From the NCBI GenBank assembly GCA_030016635.1, contig JASEJQ010000017.1, forward strand, positions 1 to 39,828: DNA of 39,828 nucleotides. Reading direction: 5' to 3'. Position 1 is the stretch's first letter, and the number at the start of each line of letters is the position of its first letter. Source of the stretch: Thermoanaerobacteraceae bacterium. GTDB lineage: Bacteria; Bacillota; Thermoanaerobacteria; Thermoanaerobacterales; UBA4877. The translations under genes were made by a program, and so were the position numbers. Below the pieces are notes generated by a model. It was not told the origin of the DNA. It did not search any database and saw only the letters and a program-made list of their open reading frames with translations. Positions 33,062-39,828 of this stretch are shown piece by piece.

Positions 33062-33503
33062 CTAATTCCTCATCATTAATAACTATAATCCCATTATCTT
33101 TTAAAAGCTTCGCTGTAATGCCATCACCCTCGATAAGTCTCCCGCTGAAATCCCCACTGTATATCTTTCCTGTACCGCACGATGGACTTCTCGCCTTCAA
33201 TATAGCTTTCCTTATACCATAAAGCTCAGCTAATTTTAATGTTTCCCTGGCCCCTCCGTAAAATTCCCTCGTTACGTCTATCCCATCAGTGTCATAAACC
33301 CTTATGCTTCCGTCTTCCAATACCTTTATTTCTGAAGGATTTCGTGGCGTAGAGAGTCCGCCAAGCTGCTCGGGACAGACAGGTATTGCTTTCCCATCCA
33401 TCACAAGTTTTACTATTCTCTCATCTTTATTATTGCCACCATTATATTTACAGTTAAAACCGGCAAGGCATGCGCTCACCAGTATTTTTTCATCATTGCC
33501 CAT
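33042..33503 (-). CDS. DUF523 family protein
   Basis: A 153-residue protein of the DUF523 family, whose function is not established. Conserved blocks are VSACLAGFNCKYNGGNN, PVCPEQLGGLSTPR and KARSPSCGTGKIYSG. They contain four invariant-looking cysteines that could bind a metal or an iron-sulfur cluster. It follows mutS2 by two bases in the same direction, so it is probably co-transcribed with it. GGTGG lies about ten bases before the ATG. Confidence 0.88.
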   Translation of the reverse strand: MGNDEKILVSACLAGFNCKYNGGNNKDERIVKLVMDGKAIPVCPEQLGGLSTPRNPSEIKVLEDGSIRVYDTDGIDVTREFYGGARETLKLAELYGIRKAILKARSPSCGTGKIYSGDFSGRLIEGDGITAKLLKDNGIIVINDEELEKRTGF

Positions 33504-33505
33504 TG

Positions 33506-35857
33506 TTAAAGTTCCACCACCGTAACACCATCTCCACCTTCACTTAACATCCCCAATCTAAATGAAGAAACTCTCCTGTTTCCCTTAAGGAATTCTTTGA
33601 CACCATTTCTCAGAACCCCTGTACCTTTGCCATGGATGATTGTCACCTGCTTTAAACCTGCAAGGTATGCATCGTCAAGATACTTATCTATTGCAATAAG
33701 CGCATCATCTAAGTTCATACCCCTGACATCAATTTGAGGGGAAATCGTACTTACCTTGCTTAGCTTAAGTTCCGTCTGCCTCTGGACAGTCTTTTTCTTT
33801 TTTGTCTCACTCTCAAGAAGATCTACCCTGTCCACAGTAATTTTTATAATCCCAACCTGTACCTCTACTTTGTCCTCATCCGTTCTGAGCACAATACCAT
33901 TCTGCCCTATAGACTTTATATATACATCCATGCCGGGAGCAAGATTTTCAGGTACACTCCTTGTCCCTATTTCCTCTTCTTCATCTGTTCCAAGCTTTTC
34001 GGCTATCTCTTTTCGGAGTCTCTCTATCTCTCTATCCCTGTTTGAACGATCTTCTATCTTATTCAACTCTCTTATCTCTTTTATAATTCTATTGGCCTCT
34101 TTTTTTGTTTCGGAGATCAATCTGTTGGCCCTATCCCTCGCTTCCTTCAATATTTCTGCCCTCTCCATCTCCAAGCGTTTTTTCTCTTCCTCTATTTCGG
34201 ACTTCGTCACCTCTATTTCCCTTGATAAAATCTCTGCCCTCCTCTTATCCTCTTCAGCCTTTATCCTGTCTCTTTCCAGCTCTATTATCAAATCCTCCAT
34301 CTTTATTTCCTCTGAGGATATATATTCCCTTGCCCTTTCAATAATATTCCTATCCAGCCCCAGCCTTTCAGATATAAGGAAGGCATTGCTCTTGCCTGGT
34401 ATACCAATCATAAGTCTGTATGTTGGTCTTAACGTATTCACATCAAACTCTACGCTGGCATTTTCCACCCCTTCCGTTTTTAAAGCATAGGCCTTGACTT
34501 CGCTATAATGCGTGGTAGCTATTACCTTAATCCCATGCTCTCTAAAGAATTCAAGGATGCCAAGACCCAGAGCGGCACCTTCCGTTGGATCAGTACCTGC
34601 TCCAAGCTCATCCAGAAGAACAAGGCTATTTCTGTTAACATTGTTTATTATCCTTACTATATTAGATATATGGGATGAAAATGTACTCAAGGATTGTTCT
34701 ATACTTTGTTCATCGCCTATGTCCGCAAATATATTATCAAATACGGCTACCTCAGAGCCAGGCGCAGCAGGAATATAAAGTCCAGAAAGAGCCATAATTT
34801 CAAGCAAACCGGCTGTTTTTAAAGAAACAGTCTTGCCACCTGTGTTAGGTCCAGTTATCACCAGTATATCAAAATCTTTGCCCACTTCTATGTCTATGGG
34901 GACTACATTCTCAGGTGATATAAGCGGATGCCTGGCCTTCAAAAGTCTGAACACACCACTGTCATTTAATTCTGGTTTTATGGCATTCATCTTTTGAGCA
35001 AGATATGCCCTGGCAAAGATAAAATCAAGCTCTCCTAAAATGTCAATGTCATCCTCTATATCACCCCGGACTTCTCTCACCTTTTCACTTAATTCTTTTA
35101 ATATCCTCTGTATTTCATCCCTTTCTTTGAGTTCAAGCTGTCTAATTTCATTATTCATCTCAACTATAGGCATAGGCTCCATATAAAGAGTGGCACCGCT
35201 GGCTGATTGATCGTGAATTATGCCGCTTATTGCCCCTTTGAACTCCTGTTTTACCGGGATGACAAACCGCCCTTCCCTTATGGTGATTATTGGGTCCTGG
35301 AGTATTTTCTGATATTGTGGAGAGGTAATCATTGAATTTAGCCTCTCCCTTATAGAGGTGTTGAGGTTTTTTATCTTTCTCCTGATAGAATAAAGCTCAG
35401 GGCTTGCATTATCGTCCATCTCTTCTTCAGATATAATTTTTGCATCTATCTCTTTTTGCAATTCCCTGTGTGGCTTTATTTTTCCTGCCAGGCCTGTTAA
35501 AAGCTCACATCCAATCTCATCATCGAGTACATAATCCCTCAAAATACTGCAGGCATTTAATACCCCGGCAATGTCGAGAAATTCACCCTGGTTGAGATCA
35601 GCCCCTATCCTCAAGCTGTTTAATATCCTTCTTATATCCTTGATTCTGCCGATGGATGGAAACCCTTTCATCCCTATCATCTTAAGGGCCTCGCCGGTCT
35701 CATTTAGTTTTATCCTTATTATGTCCATCTCATATCCAGGCATCAAGCCATCTGCAAGCTCAAAACCCATAGGTGTAAAGGTTAGTTCTTTCAACATATC
35801 AACGACTTTATTATATTCTAATGCTTTCAAATCTCTTTCAGATATTTTGCACTTCAA
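33506..35857 (-). CDS. mutS2: Endonuclease MutS2
   Basis: MutS2 family ATPase, about 783 residues. Unlike MutS it lacks the mismatch-recognition domain. It has the MutS core, the Walker A GPNTGGKTVSLKT, the Walker B-type VLLDELGAGTDPTEG, a long charged coiled coil (about 510-640) and a C-terminal Smr nuclease domain (DVRGMNLDDAL and IIHGKGTGVLRNGV). MutS2 proteins suppress recombination and, in Bacillus, help rescue collided ribosomes. The longest frame starts at TTG 35869, but the AAGGAG directly abuts that codon, so the next TTG at 35857 is more likely; the true start is uncertain. It lies just behind zapA. Confidence 0.93.
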   Translation of the reverse strand: MKCKISERDLKALEYNKVVDMLKELTFTPMGFELADGLMPGYEMDIIRIKLNETGEALKMIGMKGFPSIGRIKDIRRILNSLRIGADLNQGEFLDIAGVLNACSILRDYVLDDEIGCELLTGLAGKIKPHRELQKEIDAKIISEEEMDDNASPELYSIRRKIKNLNTSIRERLNSMITSPQYQKILQDPIITIREGRFVIPVKQEFKGAISGIIHDQSASGATLYMEPMPIVEMNNEIRQLELKERDEIQRILKELSEKVREVRGDIEDDIDILGELDFIFARAYLAQKMNAIKPELNDSGVFRLLKARHPLISPENVVPIDIEVGKDFDILVITGPNTGGKTVSLKTAGLLEIMALSGLYIPAAPGSEVAVFDNIFADIGDEQSIEQSLSTFSSHISNIVRIINNVNRNSLVLLDELGAGTDPTEGAALGLGILEFFREHGIKVIATTHYSEVKAYALKTEGVENASVEFDVNTLRPTYRLMIGIPGKSNAFLISERLGLDRNIIERAREYISSEEIKMEDLIIELERDRIKAEEDKRRAEILSREIEVTKSEIEEEKKRLEMERAEILKEARDRANRLISETKKEANRIIKEIRELNKIEDRSNRDREIERLRKEIAEKLGTDEEEEIGTRSVPENLAPGMDVYIKSIGQNGIVLRTDEDKVEVQVGIIKITVDRVDLLESETKKKKTVQRQTELKLSKVSTISPQIDVRGMNLDDALIAIDKYLDDAYLAGLKQVTIIHGKGTGVLRNGVKEFLKGNRRVSSFRLGMLSEGGDGVTVVEL

Positions 35858-35874
35858 ATCCCGGGTCAACTCCT

Positions 35875-36225
35875 TTATAACTTTAAATTTCTTGTCCTAT
35901 CAAAAGCAGTGATAAAATCATTCAGTTCTTTTGTAAGCTCTTCTATATTCCTCTTTAAACCCTGATTCTCTGACTGCAGTTTTGACAGGGCATCCCCCAG
36001 TTCTTTTGCTTCATCCTCTTTTTTCATAAGCCTATCGGCAAGATTTAAAGCTGTGAGAACTGCAAGGTCTTCTCTGTTCAGCTTGTTGTTCTTTTTACGT
36101 ATATCAGCCATCATGCGGTCTACTGTGAGGGCTATCTCTTTCATATATTCTATCTCATTGTAACTTTTCATTTTATAAGGTTTACCATTTATCATTACCT
36201 CAACCAGATTGGCATTTTCCTCCAT
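35875..36225 (-). CDS. zapA: Cell division protein ZapA
   Basis: FtsZ-associated protein that bundles FtsZ filaments. The N-terminal domain reads LVEVMINGKPYKMKSYNEIEYMKEIA, then the conserved TALNLADRLMKKEDE block, and a C-terminal coiled coil (about 75-112). From the ATG at 36225, nine bases after GGGAG, it has 116 residues; an upstream frame to 36246 has no ribosome binding site. The pheT-zapA-mutS2 order is common in Firmicutes. Confidence 0.92.
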   Translation of the reverse strand: MEENANLVEVMINGKPYKMKSYNEIEYMKEIALTVDRMMADIRKKNNKLNREDLAVLTALNLADRLMKKEDEAKELGDALSKLQSENQGLKRNIEELTKELNDFITAFDRTRNLKL

Positions 36226-36254
36226 CGTTATCATCTCCCGTAACAAATACTAAT

Positions 36255-36260
36255 ATTATA
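36255..36260 (-). promoter_or_regulatory. Probable -10 element for zapA-mutS2
   Basis: TATAAT on the minus strand, 30 bases before the zapA start. No good -35 is present at the right distance. Two near-identical direct repeats, TAACAAATA and TTACAAATA, lie on either side (36241-36274, plus strand). Confidence 0.45.
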
Positions 36261-36292
36261 GTTTCGTTACAAATATTTATTTTCCTTCTTTG

Positions 36293-36327
36293 ATAAAAAA
36301 TAAAAGGTTAAGGAAAAGCCCTTAACC
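36293..36327 (-). terminator. Intrinsic terminator after pheT
   Basis: A perfect eight-base-pair stem GGTTAAGG/CCTTAACC with a six-base loop overlaps the pheT stop codon and is followed on the minus strand by TTTTATTTTTT. Confidence 0.9.
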
Positions 36328-38715
36328 CCTCAGTGCCCCTTTAAACTCTAAAATAATTTTTTCTATTATTTTATCCATCAGTTTATCTACCTCTTCTACA
36401 GTCAGGGTTCTGTCTGCCGTCCTAAATTTTATGGAAAATGCCACACTCTTTTTGCCATCTGGTATCTGCCTGCCTCTATATATGTCAAAGAGAGATACAT
36501 CCTCCACCAGTTTGCCGCCAGTATCCTTTATGGCTTTTGTCATATCACCGACACTAATACCCTCATCAACTATAAAAGCAGCATCCCTCTCAACGGCAGG
36601 ATATTTGGGCAAAGGTGAATATTTCTTCATGGTATCAGCTCTTTTGAATATAGCATTCATATCCAGTTCCGCCACATATGTTTCCCGGGAAATATCATAA
36701 TTGTCTGCAACCACAGGATACAGTTTGCCGGCGGAACCGATAATCTCACCATCTATCTGTATATCGATAGATATACCAGGGTGGAGATACGGCTCATGTG
36801 AACGTACATATTCAACACCATTAATATTTAGACCTTCAAACAGATACTCTATGCAACCTTTGATATCATAAAAATCAGCATTTTCTCCAGCAAGTCCTAT
36901 GCAGAGCTTTTTCACCTGCTCCGGCAGTTCTTTCAGCTCATCATTGGTCCTGAAATATACAGGGGCCAACTCAAACATAAATGATCTTTTTATGCCTCTC
37001 GATATATTCAGCTTCATTGTTTTTATCATATCAGGAATGAGGGTGGTCCTCATAACACTCTGATTTTTACCAAGGGAATTTAATATGGGCACAAATTTCC
37101 TTCTAAAGTCTCCTGTATTAATGTTAAGCCTGTCCAGATCCTCCGGGTCAGCAAAGGAAAATGTGCTGGCCTCATATAGTGAAAAGGCCGATAGAAGATT
37201 TTTAGCCATATATTCCAGCATCTGTTCCCGCGTTTTTCTGCCCTGTACCATCCTTTTGCCGTCCAGTATTGTCTCCGGTATCCTGTCGTATCCATAAAAT
37301 CTCGCAATCTCTTCTGCTATATCTGCCTCACCCTCTATATCTCCGCGGAAATATGGCACAGTAATGTCCATTATATCGTCATGGCTGTCTACATCAAACT
37401 CTAATTTCTCCAGGATGGCTGACATTGTTTCGGTATTTAGATTAAGCCCCAGGAGGCCGTTTACCCTATCAGACTTTACATGGATAACCGATTTTTGAGG
37501 TATTTCTTTATAAACGTCTATTCTACCGGAAAGCAGCACTCCACCCCCCAGTTCGCAGATAATAGCTGCACACCTATCAGCAGCCAGGGGTGCTATATGA
37601 GTGGCCAGGCCTTTTTCAAATCTGGAAGATGCTTCGGAGCGTAACCCCAGTGCCCTGGATGTACGTCTGATATTGCTGCCGTGAAAGTTAGCCGACTCAA
37701 TAAATACCCTTTTTGTTTCCTCGGTTATCTCAGTATTCAGTCCTCCCATCACACCGGCAACACCTATTGGCCCTTCGGGGTCAGTAATAAGGAGCATATC
37801 GTCATTCAGTTCTCTCTCCTTATGGTCTATGGTTATAATCTTTTCACCTTCTTTGGCCCTGCGTACAATAATCCTACCATTATTCACCTTATCCAGATCA
37901 AAGGCATGCAGCGGTTGCCCCAGCTCAAGCATAACGTAATTGGTTGAATCAACAATGTTATTAATTGGCCTTATACCACATTTGACAAGTTTCATCTGTA
38001 TGTCCCAAGGAGATTCTTTTATTTGAATATTATCAATCACACGGCCAACATACCTTTTGCAAAGGTCATAATCCTCTATCTCAACGACAACCGGCAGACC
38101 ATCTGCTTTAATTTCATTCGGCAGATTGAAGTCCGGCATTTTCAGCTCCTTCCCCAGTGTCACTGCAACCTCACGGGCAATTCCAAATATGCTCAGTTCA
38201 TCCGGCCTGTTTGGAGTGATTTCAAACTCAATGACATAATCATCAAGACCCATAGCCTTTACGGCATCCTCTCCTATGGACAGATCAGGCAAAAGCAATA
38301 TCCCACCTCGCTGGTATTCTGGCAAAAGTGACTCATCTATGCCAAGCTCCTCTGCAGAGCACATCATACCCATGGATTCTACCCCTCTGAGCTTGTTCTT
38401 CCTGATCTTTACCCCACCAGGCAGCTTGGCTCCAATCTTAGCAACAGGTATAAAAGCCCCCTCATATATGTTTGTAGCGCCTGTAACAATACTCAGGACT
38501 TCACTACCTGTATCCACGCTTCCAACAAGAAGGTTATCTGCATCAGGATGTTTCTCTATCTTCAATATTTTCCCTATAACCACATTCTCTATGCCCTCAC
38601 CCAGGTATTTGAATGTTTCCACCTTGGTACCGGTCATAGTAAGCCTGTCGCAAAGCTCTCCTACCGGTATATCTATATCGACAAATTCCTTAAGCCAGCT
38701 CAACGGTACAAGCAT
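36322..38715 (-). CDS. pheT: Phenylalanyl-tRNA synthetase beta subunit
   Basis: Beta subunit of the alpha2-beta2 synthetase for tRNA-Phe, 797 residues. It has the N-terminal tRNA-binding OB domain (IGKILKIEKHPDADNLLVGSVD), the B3/B4 editing region, the B5 domain, a catalytic-like core (ENADFYDIKGCIEYLF) and the C-terminal FDX-ACB anticodon-binding domain (YSPLPKYPAVERDAAFIVD to FRTADRTLTVEEVDKLM). AAGGAGGG lies six bases before the ATG. It follows pheS by 12 bases in one transcript. Confidence 0.96.
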   Translation of the reverse strand: MLVPLSWLKEFVDIDIPVGELCDRLTMTGTKVETFKYLGEGIENVVIGKILKIEKHPDADNLLVGSVDTGSEVLSIVTGATNIYEGAFIPVAKIGAKLPGGVKIRKNKLRGVESMGMMCSAEELGIDESLLPEYQRGGILLLPDLSIGEDAVKAMGLDDYVIEFEITPNRPDELSIFGIAREVAVTLGKELKMPDFNLPNEIKADGLPVVVEIEDYDLCKRYVGRVIDNIQIKESPWDIQMKLVKCGIRPINNIVDSTNYVMLELGQPLHAFDLDKVNNGRIIVRRAKEGEKIITIDHKERELNDDMLLITDPEGPIGVAGVMGGLNTEITEETKRVFIESANFHGSNIRRTSRALGLRSEASSRFEKGLATHIAPLAADRCAAIICELGGGVLLSGRIDVYKEIPQKSVIHVKSDRVNGLLGLNLNTETMSAILEKLEFDVDSHDDIMDITVPYFRGDIEGEADIAEEIARFYGYDRIPETILDGKRMVQGRKTREQMLEYMAKNLLSAFSLYEASTFSFADPEDLDRLNINTGDFRRKFVPILNSLGKNQSVMRTTLIPDMIKTMKLNISRGIKRSFMFELAPVYFRTNDELKELPEQVKKLCIGLAGENADFYDIKGCIEYLFEGLNINGVEYVRSHEPYLHPGISIDIQIDGEIIGSAGKLYPVVADNYDISRETYVAELDMNAIFKRADTMKKYSPLPKYPAVERDAAFIVDEGISVGDMTKAIKDTGGKLVEDVSLFDIYRGRQIPDGKKSVAFSIKFRTADRTLTVEEVDKLMDKIIEKIILEFKGALRG

Positions 38716-38727
38716 CTGCGTCCCTCC

Positions 38728-39741
38728 TTAAAACTGCTTGATAAATCTAATATCATTTTCAAAGAAAAGCCTCAGGTCATCTATACCATATTTGAGCATT
38801 GCTATCCTGTCGAGGCCCATTCCGAAAGCAAAACCAGAGTATTCATTGGGGTCAATCCCTGACATGGATAGGACCCTGGGGTGTACCATACCTGAGCCCA
38901 GTATCTCTATCCAGCCTGTGCCCTTGCATACCCTGCAGCCCCTCCCCTTGCAAGCCATACAGGTAACGTCCATCTCGGCGCTGGGCTCTGTAAATGGAAA
39001 ATAGTGGGGTCTGAATTTTGTTTTAGTATCCTCACCAAAGAGCTGCCTTGCAAAGAGACTTAATACCCCTTTGAGGTCTCCCATGGTAACTCCCCGGTCT
39101 ATCACCAGCCCCTCCACCTGATGGAATACAGGGGAATGGGTAGCATCTATGTCATCGGACCTATATACCCTTCCCGGCACTATAACCCTTATGGGAGGTT
39201 TTTGTTTTTCCATCGTCCTTACCTGAACAGGGGATGTATGGGTTCGCAATACTATATTGTCATTGATATAGAAGGTATCCTGTATATCCCTCGCCGGGTG
39301 GTCTCTGGGAATATTGAGGGCCTCAAAGTTATAGTAATCATACTCTATCTCCGGCCCCTCTGCTATGCTGAAGCCAAGTCCCATGAATATTTCTGTTATT
39401 TCTTCCCTAACTATGGTGAGTGGATGCAGGTGCCCCAGGCCAGGCCTCCTGCCTGGGACTGTAATGTCAATGTATTCCTGTTTTAATTTTTCTTCCAGTT
39501 CCTTTTCTTCTAATACCTTTAGCTTATGATTCAGCTTCTCCTCTATGGCAACCTTAACTGCATTTATCCTTTCACCGGCGGCTGGCCTATCCTCCTTCGG
39601 AAGCCCACCTATCCCCTTGAGTGCAGAAGTTATTATACCCTTTTTACCAAGGTATTTAACCCGGATTTCCTCTAATGCCCTTCTATCATGGGCACCCTCA
39701 ATTTCACTTTCTGCCTCGATCCTGATTTTATCAAGGTCCAT
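38728..39741 (-). CDS. pheS: Phenylalanyl-tRNA synthetase alpha subunit
   Basis: Catalytic alpha subunit, 337 residues. An N-terminal coiled coil is followed by the class II core with [10 protein letters not shown], the motif 2 region [24 protein letters not shown] and the ATP-binding motif 3 [22 protein letters not shown] lies upstream of the ATG. Four cysteines in [14 protein letters not shown] are unusual for a housekeeping synthetase core, though such cysteine insertions occur in clostridial PheS. The 87 bases upstream to the window edge show no T-box core; a leader further out cannot be excluded. Confidence 0.96.
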   Translation of the reverse strand: MDLDKIRIEAESEIEGAHDRRALEEIRVKYLGKKGIITSALKGIGGLPKEDRPAAGERINAVKVAIEEKLNHKLKVLEEKELEEKLKQEYIDITVPGRRPGLGHLHPLTIVREEITEIFMGLGFSIAEGPEIEYDYYNFEALNIPRDHPARDIQDTFYINDNIVLRTHTSPVQVRTMEKQKPPIRVIVPGRVYRSDDIDATHSPVFHQVEGLVIDRGVTMGDLKGVLSLFARQLFGEDTKTKFRPHYFPFTEPSAEMDVTCMACKGRGCRVCKGTGWIEILGSGMVHPRVLSMSGIDPNEYSGFAFGMGLDRIAMLKYGIDDLRLFFENDIRFIKQF

Positions 39742-39828
39742 TACATCACGTCCTTTCTAATGTGTAAATCGAGATTGATTTTAGTGTACAAAGCAGTATT
39801 CCACGAATGATAGCAACATCTATGCACC

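Noticed and set aside
33756-34490. A 244-codon plus-strand frame rich in Ser/Leu
   Set aside because: Antisense to the coiled-coil and ATPase part of mutS2; its composition reflects complementing Glu/Lys/Arg codons.
39742-39828. T-box leader of pheST
   Set aside because: No T-box core is seen in the 87 bases available; the window ends too soon to decide.
1-39828. CRISPR array, prophage, insertion sequence or toxin-antitoxin system
   Set aside because: No regular spacer-repeat pattern, transposase, integrase, phage structural gene or recognisable toxin-antitoxin pair was found on either strand.

Overview
The window looks like chromosome from an anaerobic, endospore-forming member of the Clostridia. 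The evidence is a complete Rnf complex in clostridial order, a YunB-type sporulation protein, a coat-like protein, a DegS/DegU-type two-component pair, MutS2, a DUF523 protein, DarA with a c-di-AMP riboswitch, and strong polypurine Shine-Dalgarno sites with frequent TTG starts. The sequence is AT-rich and densely coded, mostly on the minus strand. I see no prophage, insertion sequence, CRISPR array or other clear mobile element, and cannot name the genus from sequence alone.

Layout: 149-5110 is rnfCDGEAB (minus strand), a ferredoxin:NAD+ oxidoreductase coupled to ion pumping, with a Rex-like operator just downstream of its probable -10. 5262-8704 holds an anchored protein of unknown function, typA/bipA, and an NlpC/P60 wall hydrolase under a c-di-AMP riboswitch. 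tRNA-Leu(GAG) lies just upstream of that riboswitch. 9007-13930 is polA-coaE-lytic transglycosylase-pncB. 13985-16655 is an L,D-transpeptidase, a 330-base gap containing a GC-rich structured segment, and aroC. Next come tRNA-Leu(CAA), the c-di-AMP receptor darA, a DUF4015 putative glycoside hydrolase, a ferredoxin, a PHP phosphoesterase and a glycosyltransferase.

20876-24079 is the most accessory-looking part: a coat-like protein, a propeller plus coiled-coil protein, a DUF3343 protein and a CAP-domain protein. 24101-29937 reads (minus strand) tyrS-yunB-thpR-degS-degU-M18 aminopeptidase. The right end has a rubredoxin-domain protein, a class A PBP, DUF523, mutS2, zapA and pheST.

Two themes connect the genes. 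One is envelope growth and spore formation (PBP1A, L,D-transpeptidase, lytic transglycosylase, NlpC/P60, YunB, coat-like protein, ZapA), with c-di-AMP represented by both a riboswitch and a protein receptor. The other is anaerobic electron flow (Rnf, ferredoxin, rubredoxin protein). Most genes are known families. The points most worth a second look are in untranslated DNA: the Rex-like site, a terminator-like hairpin in the typA leader, a very compact c-di-AMP riboswitch, stems that cover the ribosome binding sites of the L,D-transpeptidase and yunB genes, and the GC-rich segment near 15290-15490.
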